Below, piece after piece: positions 44,182-53,301 of a stretch of 64,000 nucleotides of DNA. Within the stretch, counting starts at the first letter, position 1. Each line of letters opens with the position of its first letter. The stretch is from contig CAVSJI010000001.1 in NCBI GenBank assembly GCA_963728365.1, positions 1,364,001-1,428,000 of the forward strand, read 5' to 3'. The notes under the pieces are model-generated. The model had not been told where the DNA came from. It did no database searches and saw nothing but the letters and a program-made list of their open reading frames with translations. A program made the translations under genes and the position numbers. Source of the stretch: VRUE01 sp963728365. Lineage in GTDB: Bacteria > Actinomycetota > Thermoleophilia > Solirubrobacterales > 70-9.

Positions 44182-45231
44182 ATGATCACAAGCCGAAAGG
44201 ATTCCCTTTTGATTCGCAACAGGTTGTTTGGCTTCCTACTCGCGGTGACCGGAATGGTCGCTTGCATGAGCGCCATCTCGACCGCCGCCGCGTCCGCAAG
44301 CCTGACCGGCGCCGGTTCCTCGCTGGTCGCGCCTCTGATGGCCAACTGGATCAGCGGCTACGAAGCTCATACGGTCGGTGCCGTCAAAGTCACCTATGGA
44401 TCGGTCGGCTCTGGGGCCGGCATCGCCCAGATCACCGGTCGCACGGTGGACTTCGGCGCCTCCGACGCTCCGCTGACCCCCGAACAGGCTGCCGCCTGCA
44501 ACGGCTGCGTGCAGATCCCCTGGGCGCTGACCGGCGTCGCGGTCGCCTTTCACGTCAAGGGCGTCAGCAAGCTGAACCTCACCGGTCCGATCGTCGCCGC
44601 CATCTACTTCGGCAAGATCACCAAGTGGAACGACCCGAAGATCAAGAAGCTCAACCCGAAAGCGCAGCTTCCGGGCACGACGATCACCCCGGTCTTCCGC
44701 AGCGACGGCTCGGGTGACACCTACGCCTTCACCAACTACCTCTCGAAGGAAAGCGGGGCGTGGAAGAAGAACGTCGGCTTCGCCACGTCGGTCGGGTTTC
44801 CCACCGGTGTAGGCGGCAAAGGCAACGTCGGCGTCACCTCGGTGGTCAAGGCGACCAATGGGGCGATCGGCTACGTCTCCGGCTCCTACGCGATCGCCTC
44901 GGATCTCAAGGCGGCGGCGCTGAAGAACGCCGCCGGCAACTACGAGTACCCGAACCTGAAGAACATCTCCGCCGCGGCGGAAATGGTCAAGAAGGTCCCG
45001 GCGAGCAACGAGCTTCACATCGTTGCCCCCCCGAAGAAGTTCAAGGCGGCGTACCCGCTGTCGACGTTCACCTACTGCATCGTCCCGCACGGGGCGCCGC
45101 AGAAGACCGACCTGTCCTCGTTCATCCTCTACAACATGACGACCGGTCAGAAGTACGGTCCGGCGCTCGATTTCGCGCCGCTGCCGAAGGTGGTCCTCAC
45201 CGCGGCACGAAAGACGCTCGCCAACCTCTAG
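44182..45231 (+). CDS. pstS: phosphate-binding protein PstS
   Basis: A 349-aa exported phosphate-binding protein. The signal peptide (FGFLLAVTGMVACMSAISTA) is not a clear lipobox, though a Cys is present. Binding motifs are LTGAGSSLVAPLMANW, GSVGSGAGIAQITGRTVDFG, ASDAPLT and FRSDGSGDTYAFTNYLS (Ser/Asp phosphate contacts). ATG 44182 is the start; TTG 44209 is possible. Divergent from pstCAB and ended by a strong terminator. Confidence 0.96.
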   Translation: MITSRKDSLLIRNRLFGFLLAVTGMVACMSAISTAAASASLTGAGSSLVAPLMANWISGYEAHTVGAVKVTYGSVGSGAGIAQITGRTVDFGASDAPLTPEQAAACNGCVQIPWALTGVAVAFHVKGVSKLNLTGPIVAAIYFGKITKWNDPKIKKLNPKAQLPGTTITPVFRSDGSGDTYAFTNYLSKESGAWKKNVGFATSVGFPTGVGGKGNVGVTSVVKATNGAIGYVSGSYAIASDLKAAALKNAAGNYEYPNLKNISAAAEMVKKVPASNELHIVAPPKKFKAAYPLSTFTYCIVPHGAPQKTDLSSFILYNMTTGQKYGPALDFAPLPKVVLTAARKTLANL

Positions 45232-45269
45232 GACGGGCCAGCGCCCAGGGAGGCGCCGAACGCCCCACC

Positions 45270-45305
45270 AAGGCCGGGACCCCGGAAGGGGTTTCGGCCT
45301 TTCTT
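45270..45305 (+). terminator. intrinsic terminator of pstS
   Basis: AAGGCCGGGACCCC-ggaa-GGGGTTTCGGCCTT followed by TCTT, starting 38 bp after the pstS stop. It is a classic stem with a short T-rich tail and overlaps the stop of the convergent MerR gene. Confidence 0.85.
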
Positions 45306-46143
45306 ATGCGAAAGCCTGGGCGGCGCGGCGGCGCAGGTCCGCGTTGAGCATCGCCGTGACTTCGCTCGGCTTGGAGCCGGCGGCGGGAACGGCGTCGCCG
45401 ATCAGGCCGGCGGCGCGGAAGCCGTAGAGCGGCGCCTCGACGCCCATCTCGCGGATCTTGCGCACCAAGCCGACGGCGCCGCGCGTGTCGGTGCGGGGGC
45501 CACAGAGGACGATCGCGGTCGGGTCGAGTGCGCGCAGGGCGCGCTCGAGACGCTCGTCGGCGAGCTCGTTGGAGAGGGTGAGGACGCGGAAGCCAGCGCG
45601 GCGCAGGGTGAGGTCGAGCGCCTGCGTGTGAACCGCCTCGGCATCGGAGCCGCGGCTCGAATCGAGCAGCAGGATGCCGGCCGGGCGCGAGGCGGTCGAG
45701 GCAAGGCGGCGGGCTCCGTGCAACCAGCCGCTCGCCCAGCGCGAGGCGAACTCGAGCTCAGCCTCGCGATCGGGGTCGCCGGCGAGCCGGTCGACCGCCG
45801 GCAGCAGCAGCTCCTCCACGGTGCGCTCCAGCGGGCGCAGCGCCAGGCTCTCCTCGACCGCGCGGTCGGCGGCATCCTCGTCGAAGCTTTCCAGGGCGGC
45901 CAGCAGACTGCCGTCGTTGGCCGGCGCCGCCTGGCGCTGGCGCGCCAATTCGATCGCCGAGGAGATATTGCCTGTCTGCGCCAGCGCGTCGCGCAGGGTC
46001 TGCAGCTCGACCAGCTCGTAGTTCCGGTGGTTGCCGACCGTGCGCTTCGGCGTCGGGTAGCCGTAGCGCCGCTCCCAGCTGCGCAGCGTGTTGGGGCTGA
46101 CCCCGAGCACTTCTGCGGCGGCGTTGGTTCGAATTCCCGGCAC
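45304..46143 (-). CDS. MerR-family regulator with B12-binding-like C-terminus
   Basis: A 279-aa protein: an N-terminal MerR HTH (NAAAEVLGVSPNTLRSWERR, YGYPTPKRTVGNHRNYE), a helical cap (ESLALRPLERTVEELLLPA), and a Rossmann-like domain resembling the cobalamin-binding part of CarH/LitR. The canonical ExH/DxH cobalamin motif is not clear; SDAEAVHTQALDL occupies the spot. It may be a light- or B12-independent derivative. Upstream of the GGDEF-like gene on the same strand order. Confidence 0.8.
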   Translation of the reverse strand: MPGIRTNAAAEVLGVSPNTLRSWERRYGYPTPKRTVGNHRNYELVELQTLRDALAQTGNISSAIELARQRQAAPANDGSLLAALESFDEDAADRAVEESLALRPLERTVEELLLPAVDRLAGDPDREAELEFASRWASGWLHGARRLASTASRPAGILLLDSSRGSDAEAVHTQALDLTLRRAGFRVLTLSNELADERLERALRALDPTAIVLCGPRTDTRGAVGLVRKIREMGVEAPLYGFRAAGLIGDAVPAAGSKPSEVTAMLNADLRRRAAQAFA

Positions 46144-46206
46144 GCGGGCAATTCTGGCAGCCGAAATCCAGGTTTACGCAAGTTATGGACAGATTTCCAG
46201 AATCTG

Positions 46207-46866
46207 TCAGCGATCTTGCAAGGCGCCGACGCCCACCGGCTGACCCACCGCGCGAGCCCGCCACATCGCCTCGTCGGCCCGCCGCAGCAGATCCTCGGCG
46301 TCCTTGCCGTGCTCGGGACAGGCGACGACTCCGGCCGAGATCGTGATCGGCAGGCCGCCGGCGGCCTCGAGCTCGTCGAGCAGGCGGAGCAGGCGCTCGG
46401 CCATCTGCACCCCCTCGACCGTGCTCTGGTTGGGCGCCAGCACGCAGATCGCGTCCTCCTCCAGCTGGAAGGTCTCGTCGACGATCCGCACGCTCTCGCG
46501 CAGCGCCGCGCCGACCACCGCCAGCATCGTCTCGCCGTCGGCGCCAGGCGCGGACTCGCGCGCTCCCGGGCCTTCGACGTCGAAGACGACGAGGGCAAAG
46601 GGGTGGGCGTAGCGCTTGTTGGCCTCGATCAGCTGATCGAGGCGGCGGCGCATGTGGCCCGGATGGAAGAGGCTGGCGTGCGCGTGCTCCTCGACCAGGG
46701 GCGTCGCCACGGCGGGGCGCTCCCGCACCGCGGCGACCGCCGATGCGGCCGCCGAGCCGAACTCATCGGCAAGGCGCTCGGCAGCGTCGGCAAAGACCTC
46801 GCGGGCGACCCTGCCGATCGCCGACTCCACCGTGCCAGCCTCTTTTATCGGAGCTTCCGTCGTCAC
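46207..46866 (-). CDS. degenerate GGDEF-domain protein
   Basis: A 219-aa protein from GTG 46866. The GGDEF fold is recognisable (RRRLDQLIEANKRYAHPFAL, VVFDVEG, ITISAGVVACPEHGKDAEDL, LLRRADEAMWRARAVG), but the active-site motif is replaced by FQLEEDAICVLAP, so LEEDA stands where GGDEF should be. It is likely not a cyclase and may bind nucleotide or act as a scaffold. The N-terminal helical region has no sensor domain. Confidence 0.8.
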   Translation of the reverse strand: MTTEAPIKEAGTVESAIGRVAREVFADAAERLADEFGSAAASAVAAVRERPAVATPLVEEHAHASLFHPGHMRRRLDQLIEANKRYAHPFALVVFDVEGPGARESAPGADGETMLAVVGAALRESVRIVDETFQLEEDAICVLAPNQSTVEGVQMAERLLRLLDELEAAGGLPITISAGVVACPEHGKDAEDLLRRADEAMWRARAVGQPVGVGALQDR

Positions 46867-46972
46867 CCGCAGACCTTCTCGAAAGCAACGGACGCCAGGG
46901 GCGCAAAAGCTCGCTATTTGCACCCCGACACTTGTCTAGGCATTTTGTCCGCAAAGAGCGGGACTCGATGAA

Positions 46973-47575
46973 TCAGTCGAGGCTGCGGCGGCCGGCGAAG
47001 GCCTTGCCGAGGGTGACCTCGTCGGCGTGCTCGAGGTCGGCGCCAACCGGCAGGCCGCTGGCGAGGCGGGTGACCGTGACCCGGCCACGCAGCAGCTCGG
47101 CGATGTGCAGCGCGGTCGCCTCGCCGGTCGTCGTCGGGTTGGTGGCGAGCACCACCTCGCCCATCTCGTCGGCCTCGACCCGGCGCACCAGCTCGGCGAT
47201 CTTCAGATCCTCGGCGTCGACCCCGTCGATCGGCGAGAGCGCCCCGCCGAGCACGTGGTAGAGGCCGCGGTACTCGTGGGTGCGCTCGATCGGGATCACG
47301 TCGGCCGGCTCCTCGACCACGCAGATCGTCGTACGGTCGCGATTCGAGTCGGCGCAGATCCGACAGCGCGGACCCTCGGCGAGATTGAAGCACTCCTCGC
47401 AGAGGCCGACCTTCTCCTTCACCTCGCGGATCGCAGCGGCGAGCGCCTCAGCCTCCTCGTCGGGCGCGCGAAGGATGTGGAAAGCGAGCCGCTGCGCGGT
47501 CCGCTGCCCGATCCCCGGCAGCCGCGAGAGCTCCGCCACCAGCCGCGCCAGCGGCGCCGGCCCCTCGGCGCTCAC
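46973..47575 (-). CDS. recR: recombination protein RecR
   Basis: A 200-aa RecR for RecFOR gap repair: HhH motif LSRLPGIGQRTAQRLAFHIL, zinc finger CEECFNLAEGPRCRIC, and Toprim domain (ICVVEEPADVIPIERTHEYR, VVLATNPTTTGEATALHIAE). Third gene of dnaX-ybaB-recR, separated from ybaB by a family E repeat. Confidence 0.97.
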   Translation of the reverse strand: MSAEGPAPLARLVAELSRLPGIGQRTAQRLAFHILRAPDEEAEALAAAIREVKEKVGLCEECFNLAEGPRCRICADSNRDRTTICVVEEPADVIPIERTHEYRGLYHVLGGALSPIDGVDAEDLKIAELVRRVEADEMGEVVLATNPTTTGEATALHIAELLRGRVTVTRLASGLPVGADLEHADEVTLGKAFAGRRSLD

Positions 47576-47585
47576 GACGTCCCGC

Positions 47586-47630
47586 TCCGGTGCGCTTTAT
47601 GTGGGCATAGACCGCAAAAGGCGCACCGGA
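47586..47630. repeat. 45-bp palindromic repeat, family E, copy 3
   Basis: Almost identical to the copy at 32663-32707 (TCCGGTGCGC ... AAAAGGCGCACCGGA). It sits between ybaB and recR inside the operon, 12 bp after the ybaB stop. Confidence 0.85.
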
Positions 47631-47642
47631 AGCCCATCGGGC

Positions 47643-47975
47643 TCACATTCCAGGGAGGCCGAGGCCTCCCGTGATCCCGCCCATCTTCGACTCGGCCAGC
47701 TGCTGGGCGGCACGCAGGCCCTCGTTGACGGCCGCCTGGACCATCTCGGCGAGCAGCTCCGGCTCCTCGGGGTCGATCGCCTCGGGGTCGATGGCGATCT
47801 CGCGCAGGGTCAGGTCGCCGCCGACCTTGACCTTGACCATGCCGCCGCCGGCGCTCGCCTCGACCACCTCGTCCTTCAGCGTCTCCTGCGCCTGCAGCAT
47901 CTCGGTCTGCATCTTCTGCGCCTGCTTCATCAGCGCATTGACGTCAAACCCCCCGGGCATCCCGCCTTTAGCCAC
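47643..47975 (-). CDS. ybaB: YbaB/EbfC nucleoid-associated protein
   Basis: A 110-aa DNA-binding dimer: MKQAQKMQTEMLQAQETLKD, then VVEASAGGGMVKVKVGGDLTL and ELLAEMVQAAVNEGLRAAQQ. Encoded right after dnaX, as in most bacteria; GTG 47975 overlaps the dnaX stop by 8 bp. A later ATG at 47960 is possible. Confidence 0.93.
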   Translation of the reverse strand: MAKGGMPGGFDVNALMKQAQKMQTEMLQAQETLKDEVVEASAGGGMVKVKVGGDLTLREIAIDPEAIDPEEPELLAEMVQAAVNEGLRAAQQLAESKMGGITGGLGLPGM

Positions 47976-49707
47976 CACCGACCTCCTTGGCATCGAACTC
48001 GCTCTTCAGCTTCTCCACCAGCGCATCGTGATCGATCTCGCCGGACGGCTCCTCCTCCCCCACCTCGGGATCGGCGGGAGCAACGTCCTCGTCCAGGAGA
48101 GCGTAGGTGGGACGCAGGCGCTGCCCCAGCGTCGCCTCGATCGCATCCGCCATCAGCTCCCGCTTATCGGGCGTCTCGGCCTTGCGCTTGTTGAAGGTGA
48201 GCTCCCCTGGGAAGCCAATCGTCAGCCTGTCCTCGTCGAGGGTGACCGGCCGAGCCCCATCGAACGTCGCCGCCAAGGCGGGACTCGTCTCCCGGAGCGT
48301 GTCGAGCACGACGGGCCAGACCTGAACCACCTTCGTCAGGTCAAGGGACGAATCGCCGGCGGAAGACGGCTCGGGCTCGGCGGGGCCTGGGGCTTCAGCT
48401 TCAGGTTCGGCGCTGGAAGCTTGCGGGTCAGCTGGGGTGTCTTCTGCCGCCGGTGGCGCTGTAGGGGGGGCCTCCCCCGAGGAAGCTTCAGCTACCGGAG
48501 GGGGAGGTGGGTCCCCTGCAGCGACAGGACCCGCGGCCGGGGGCGCTGCCGTCCCTTGCTCGAGCCTCTCGATCCGCCTGAGGAGTCCCTCGGTCGACGG
48601 GTCGAAGTCGGGGCGGGCTGCCTTGAGCAGGGCTATCTCCACGGCCATTCGGGCGTCGTCGCCCTCGCGGACGGCGGTCAGCGCGCCCGCCAGCTCGTCG
48701 ATCGTGCGGACCAGGTTCGCCGGCCTCATCGCGTTGGCCTGGGCGGCCAGGCGGTTCGAGTCGGTGGCGGTGACCACGAAGGTGTTGGGGACCTCGCCCA
48801 CCGTCCGGGTGACGAGCAGGTGGCGCAGGTGGGCGAGGAGGTCGCGGGCGAACTGGGATGGGTCGCGGCCGGAGCGGGCCATCCTCTCGACGCCGAGCAG
48901 CACCGCACGGGGGTCTTCGGCGATCACCGCGTCGACCGCCTCGAAGAGCAGCTCGGCGTCGGCTGTCCCGAGCAGCTCGAGCACGTCGTCGAGCTTCACC
49001 TGGCTGCCGCCGAAGGCGACCAGCTGGTCGAGCGTGCCGAGCGCGTCGCGGAAGCTGCCGGTCGCCGAGCGGGCGATCATCGCCACCGCCGCGTCCTCGA
49101 TCTCGATCGACTCCGCCGCGGAGACCCGGGTCAACACCTCGGAGATCTGCTCCAGCGAGGGGCGCTGGAAGTCGAAGCGCTGGCAGCGGTCGGCGATCGT
49201 CGCCATCACCTTGTGCGCCTCGGTCGTGGCGAGCACGAAGACGGTGTTGGGCGGCGGCTCCTCCAGCGTCTTGAGGAAGGCGTTCCAGGCCTCCTTGGTC
49301 AGCATGTGCGCCTCGTCGAGGATGTAGACCTTCCAGCGGCCGCCCGTGGGCGCGTAGGCAACGCGCTCGCGCAGGTCGCGCACGTCGTCGACCGAGCGGT
49401 TGGAAGCGGCGTCCATCTCGATCACGTCGACCGAGGAGCCGGCGGCGATCGTCAGGCAGGATTCGCACTCGCCGCAGGGAGTGACCGTGGGGCCGCCGCG
49501 CTCGCAGTTGAGCGAGCGGGCGAGGATCTTCGCCATCGAGGTCTTGCCGGTGCCGCGCGAGCCGACGAAGAGGTAGGCGTGGTGGACCTTGCCCTGCTCG
49601 ACCGCGTTGCGCAGGGTACGGACGACGTGCTGCTGGCCGACCACCTCGTCGAAGGAGCCGGGCCGGTGGCGGCGGTAGAGGGAGGCTGACTCGCTAACGG
49701 ACGGCAC
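47968..49707 (-). CDS. dnaX: DNA polymerase III subunit gamma/tau
   Basis: A 579-aa clamp-loader ATPase. YRRHRPGSFDEVVGQQHVVR is the family start, Walker A GSRGTGKTS lies at 49-57, the zinc module is LNCERGG ... CGECESC, and DEAHMLTKEAWNAFLKTLEE is Walker B, followed by the sensor region. A Pro/Ala/Glu-rich linker and a C-terminal tau-like domain follow. No slippery site for gamma was seen. GTG 49707 is chosen because it gives the conserved N-terminus. Confidence 0.95.
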   Translation of the reverse strand: MPSVSESASLYRRHRPGSFDEVVGQQHVVRTLRNAVEQGKVHHAYLFVGSRGTGKTSMAKILARSLNCERGGPTVTPCGECESCLTIAAGSSVDVIEMDAASNRSVDDVRDLRERVAYAPTGGRWKVYILDEAHMLTKEAWNAFLKTLEEPPPNTVFVLATTEAHKVMATIADRCQRFDFQRPSLEQISEVLTRVSAAESIEIEDAAVAMIARSATGSFRDALGTLDQLVAFGGSQVKLDDVLELLGTADAELLFEAVDAVIAEDPRAVLLGVERMARSGRDPSQFARDLLAHLRHLLVTRTVGEVPNTFVVTATDSNRLAAQANAMRPANLVRTIDELAGALTAVREGDDARMAVEIALLKAARPDFDPSTEGLLRRIERLEQGTAAPPAAGPVAAGDPPPPPVAEASSGEAPPTAPPAAEDTPADPQASSAEPEAEAPGPAEPEPSSAGDSSLDLTKVVQVWPVVLDTLRETSPALAATFDGARPVTLDEDRLTIGFPGELTFNKRKAETPDKRELMADAIEATLGQRLRPTYALLDEDVAPADPEVGEEEPSGEIDHDALVEKLKSEFDAKEVGGG

Positions 49708-49731
49708 TGCGGCCAGTGTATCTGCGGCCGG

Positions 49732-49771
49732 GTGGCGACTTTCCGCCCTATAGGGGCAGGTAAGTCGCCAC
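49732..49771. repeat. 40-bp palindrome upstream of dnaX
   Basis: GTGGCGACTT ... AAGTCGCCAC arms around CCCTATAGGGG, between the divergent dnaX and the membrane protein gene. It could be an operator or another palindromic element. Confidence 0.6.
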
Positions 49772-49804
49772 GCTCCTGACGCCGGCCAACGGTAGGTTGC
49801 GCCG

Positions 49805-51379
49805 GTGCCACAGCGGGCCCGCAACTGGCTGACCCCCTTGGCCTGGGTGGGAGGGATCGTCGCCGCGCTGCTGCTTGTCTTCCCGCTCGGCTTCCCAAAC
49901 TACGACACGATCTACGCGCTGGTCTGGGGACGCGAACTGGCGCATGGGGTGAGCCCCGACTACGGCGCCGCGCTGCCCCCCACCCCGCACCCGCTCGCCG
50001 ACCTGCTCGGCCTCGTCGCGACGCCGCTCGGCGACGGCGCGATCACGGTGACGGTGATCGTCGCCTACCTCTCGCTCGGCCTGCTCGGCTACCTCGTCTA
50101 CCGCCTCGGCGCCCTCTGGTTCGACCGCCCGATCGGCGCCGTAGCCGCCCTGATCGTCCTAACCCGAGCCCCGTACCTGTCCAACGGCCTACGCGCCTAC
50201 GTAGACCTGCCGTACATAGCCCTCTGTCTAGGCGCTCTCCTAATGGAGAGCAAGAGGTCCCGCTGCGGCTGGCCCGTCCTGGCTCTACTCGCCCTTGCGG
50301 GCCTGCTCCGCCCCGAGGCGTGGTTTTTCTCGATTGCGTATCTCGCCTACCTGCTCGCAGCGCCCCGTGAAGCTCCCGCCAACTCAGACGGAGCAGGCGA
50401 CCCGGGCAACTCGCCTAGCCAGGACGGCCTCGAAGGGGAGAGCAGAGTGCCCCTCGAACGGGCGGATACTCAAATTGCCGGTCTAATTAGACCGGCAATT
50501 GTCCGGGCGAGGGGCACTCTGCTCTCCCCCAGAGGCGTCGCGCTTGTCTCGCTGGCGCTGGCAGCCCCGCTCCTCTGGGCCCTATTCGACTGGATAACGA
50601 CCGGCAGCCCGACGTACTCGCTCACCGGCACCCAGGAAACCGTCGAGACGCTGAAGCGACACACCGGCCCAGTCGACCTCGTCCTCTACGGCCCCCGCGC
50701 GCTCGGCGAAGTCATGCAGTGGCCGGGGATGGTCGGTGCGCTGGGCGGAGTCGCGCTGGGCTTCGCATTCCTGCGCCGCCGCTCCGCGCTGGGAATCGCG
50801 TCTGGTGCCCTTGCCCTCGCCGCCTTCGCCCTGCTCGGCGCCGCCGGGCTGGCGATCATCGCTCGCTACACGATGCTCGCCGGTGCGATCCTGGCGATCT
50901 TCGTCGCCGTCGGCCTGCTCGGCTGGCGCCTGCTGGAGCCAGCCCACCCCTGGCGGCGGGTGTGGCAGGGCTTCGCCGGGGTGGTCCTCCTGATGTTCGT
51001 CCTCTGGCTCCCCAACCAGTGGGACCTCGACTCGACCGTCCACCGCGACCTCTCCAACCAGGGCACGATCGAGCGCGATCTCAGCGATCTCGCCGCCTCC
51101 GGCGCCTTCGCCGAGCCGCTCTGCGGCCCGGTCGCCGTCCCCAACCACCGGGCGATCCCGCGCCTCGCCTTCAGCCTCGACGTCAGGCCAACCCGGATCG
51201 TCAGCGCCAGCGAGGACGACATCCCGCGCCGCGGCTACTTCCTCGACCCCGCCAGCCGATTCGTGATCCACAACTTCATCCTCGACCCCAACGACCCAAC
51301 CCGCTTCACCCTCCACGTCCCGCACGGCTACCGGCGCGTAGCCGCCAACGACTCCTGGATCCTCTACCGCCGCTGCTGA
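49805..51379 (+). CDS. multi-pass membrane protein, GT-C-like
   Basis: A 524-aa protein with about ten helices. FPNYDTIYALVWGRELAHG at the first loop, followed by PTPHPLADLLG and LRPEAWFFSIAYLAYLL, resembles GT-C mannosyltransferase-like proteins; the acidic residue in NYD may be catalytic. Residues about 211-242 (GESRVPLERADTQIAGLI and onward) come from an in-frame 95-bp palindrome in a loop. GTG start. The enzyme role is an inference. Confidence 0.7.
   Translation: MPQRARNWLTPLAWVGGIVAALLLVFPLGFPNYDTIYALVWGRELAHGVSPDYGAALPPTPHPLADLLGLVATPLGDGAITVTVIVAYLSLGLLGYLVYRLGALWFDRPIGAVAALIVLTRAPYLSNGLRAYVDLPYIALCLGALLMESKRSRCGWPVLALLALAGLLRPEAWFFSIAYLAYLLAAPREAPANSDGAGDPGNSPSQDGLEGESRVPLERADTQIAGLIRPAIVRARGTLLSPRGVALVSLALAAPLLWALFDWITTGSPTYSLTGTQETVETLKRHTGPVDLVLYGPRALGEVMQWPGMVGALGGVALGFAFLRRRSALGIASGALALAAFALLGAAGLAIIARYTMLAGAILAIFVAVGLLGWRLLEPAHPWRRVWQGFAGVVLLMFVLWLPNQWDLDSTVHRDLSNQGTIERDLSDLAASGAFAEPLCGPVAVPNHRAIPRLAFSLDVRPTRIVSASEDDIPRRGYFLDPASRFVIHNFILDPNDPTRFTLHVPHGYRRVAANDSWILYRRC
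50435..50529. repeat. 95-bp nested palindrome inside CDS
   Basis: A 22-bp perfect outer stem (GGGGAGAGCAGAGTGCCCCT and onward) surrounds a separate 28-bp perfect palindrome at 50473-50500. It lies wholly inside the membrane protein gene and keeps the frame open. The arm element GTGCCCCTC is shared with the hairpin at 9295-9397. Confidence 0.85.
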
Positions 51380-51402
51380 CCGGGTGTAGGCTCGCGCCCG
51401 AG

Positions 51403-52365
51403 ATGGCCGGTGGGTTCAAGCGCTCGGGAGTCTTTGGGATCGTCGGCGTGTTCGTGGTCGCCGCGATCGTGGTCGCGATCGCGATGAGCACCGGCGAAGG
51501 GCAGTCCAACCCGAAGACGACCTACGCGCTGATCTTCGGCGTGCTCGCCGTCTTCTTCGTGATCCTCTTCGTCCTGCAGCGCTCCGACATGGAGCGTGCG
51601 GCGGGCGGCGATGCGAAGGCGGTGCAGCGGGCCGTCGCCGAAGCCGGGGGACGGATCGAGGACCCGACGGCGATCTCCGAGCAGCAGCTCTGGGCCTCGC
51701 TGGCGATCAAGCTGATCGACAACGAGGCGATCGAGGCGCGCGGCTCGATGTGGGACGCCGGCCGCCGCAGCTGGAAGCTGGGCGTGATCGTCACCGCACT
51801 GATCTTCCTCACCGTCCCCTCGATCTACCTCTTCGAAAGCTTCGTGCCGCTGCTGATCGGCGGGCCGCTGATCGCCCTCGCGGCGGTCTTCGGCAGCGTC
51901 CGGGCGCTGATGCCCGGCGGCGAGATGGACAGCGCCTACCAGAAGGTCGGCGTCGCGATGGCGCCGCTCGGACTCGAGGTCACCGAGAAGCCGAAGGTCA
52001 ACATCGAGGTCCGCGAACCGGTCGCCAACCGCGTCGGGCCGCGCGTCCACGGCTATCTGGTCCTTGCCGGGGAACGCCACGGGCGACGCGTCAAGGTGCG
52101 GATCGGCGAAGGCGCCAGCGAGGTGAAGGTCGACGCGCCCGCGGCCCCCTTCAAGGCGAAATCGCGCGACGGCAAGGTGCGGCCGCCCGAGGAGGCGCCC
52201 GCCGCCCTCGCCGAGTCGCTGCGCACGATGCCCAACTCGACCAGGTGGAAGAAAATGACCGTCGAGGGCGGCCCCGAAGGCATCCTCGTCATCCGCAAGG
52301 ACACCGGCCAGTCCGACTGGCTCTGCGACCTCTGGCTCGCCGAGCGCCTCGCCGACGCGCGCTGA
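51403..52365 (+). CDS. hypothetical membrane protein
   Basis: A 320-aa protein with two N-terminal helices (GIVGVFVVAAIVVAIAM, YALIFGVLAVFFVILFVL), a soluble segment, a second hydrophobic pair near 130-165, and a C-terminal beta-rich cytoplasmic or outer domain ending DWLCDLWLAERLADAR. No family recognised. Start ATG 51403. Followed 45 bp later by the ABC exporter. Confidence 0.75.
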   Translation: MAGGFKRSGVFGIVGVFVVAAIVVAIAMSTGEGQSNPKTTYALIFGVLAVFFVILFVLQRSDMERAAGGDAKAVQRAVAEAGGRIEDPTAISEQQLWASLAIKLIDNEAIEARGSMWDAGRRSWKLGVIVTALIFLTVPSIYLFESFVPLLIGGPLIALAAVFGSVRALMPGGEMDSAYQKVGVAMAPLGLEVTEKPKVNIEVREPVANRVGPRVHGYLVLAGERHGRRVKVRIGEGASEVKVDAPAAPFKAKSRDGKVRPPEEAPAALAESLRTMPNSTRWKKMTVEGGPEGILVIRKDTGQSDWLCDLWLAERLADAR

Positions 52366-52410
52366 GACCCCCAGAGGCCGTCGGCGCGAGCGATCGTCGA
52401 GAATCGACGC

Positions 52411-53301
52411 ATGTCGGCGATAGCCCTGCGCGGCGCGGTCAAGCGCTTCGGCCCGATCACGGCGGTGGACGGGCTCGACCTCGAGGTGCCGGAGGGCATC
52501 TGCCTCGGCCTGCTCGGGCCGAACGGCGCCGGCAAGTCGACGACGATGCGGCTGCTGACAGGCCAAGCGATCGCCGACGAGGGCGATCTGCGGGTGCTCG
52601 GCTACGAGCTGCCCGCCGAAGCCAAGACGGCCCGCGCCGAGATGGGCGTCGTTCCGCAGCTCGACAACCTCGACGTCGACGTCACCGTCGAGGACAACCT
52701 GGCGATCTTCGCCCGCCTCTACCGGGTGCCCGACGTCGCCGCCGCGGTCGACAAAGCGCTCGACCTGGCGCGGCTGCGAGGGCGGCGTGGCGACGCGGTC
52801 GACCAGCTCTCCGGCGGGATGCGGCGGCGGCTGCTGCTCGCCCGCGGTCTGATCCACGAGCCGAAGCTGGTCCTGCTCGATGAGCCGACCGTCGGCCTGG
52901 ACCCGCAGATCCGCACGCAGCTCTGGACGCTGATCGACGACCTGCGCTCGCGCGGCACGACGATCCTCATGTCGACCCACTACATCGAGGAGGCCGAGCG
53001 CCTCGCCGACGAGGTCGCGGTGATGAACGCGGGCCGGGTGATCGCCCGGGCGACGCCGGCCGAGCTGATCGCCGCCCACGCCGGCACCCACACCGCTGAG
53101 GTCTACGGACCGCCTGGGCGGCTGACCGAAGTGCGGGCGGTCGCCGAGCAGGGCGGCCTGCGGGTGCGCGCGGCGGGGCCGGCGATCGCGATCGTCGGGT
53201 CCGAGCGGGCGGCTGACGGAGCGGTGCCGGTGGACGCGGTCGTGCGCGCCGCCTCGCTGGAGGACGTCTTCGTCCTGCTTACCGGGGAGGAGGCCGAATG
53301 A
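52411..53301 (+). CDS. ABC exporter ATP-binding protein (DrrA/NodI-like)
   Basis: A 296-aa ATPase with Walker A GLLGPNGAGKSTTMRLLTG, signature QLSGGMRRRLLLARGLI, Walker B LVLLDEPTVGLDPQIRTQLW, and THYIEEAERLADEVAVM. The C-terminal domain matches DrrA/NodI-type exporters. Overlaps the permease by 4 bp. The substrate may be a drug or polysaccharide. Confidence 0.93.
   Translation: MSAIALRGAVKRFGPITAVDGLDLEVPEGICLGLLGPNGAGKSTTMRLLTGQAIADEGDLRVLGYELPAEAKTARAEMGVVPQLDNLDVDVTVEDNLAIFARLYRVPDVAAAVDKALDLARLRGRRGDAVDQLSGGMRRRLLLARGLIHEPKLVLLDEPTVGLDPQIRTQLWTLIDDLRSRGTTILMSTHYIEEAERLADEVAVMNAGRVIARATPAELIAAHAGTHTAEVYGPPGRLTEVRAVAEQGGLRVRAAGPAIAIVGSERAADGAVPVDAVVRAASLEDVFVLLTGEEAE

Noticed and set aside
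47968..49707. Programmed frameshift in dnaX producing gamma
   Set aside because: I found no A-rich slippery heptamer with a following hairpin in the linker region.
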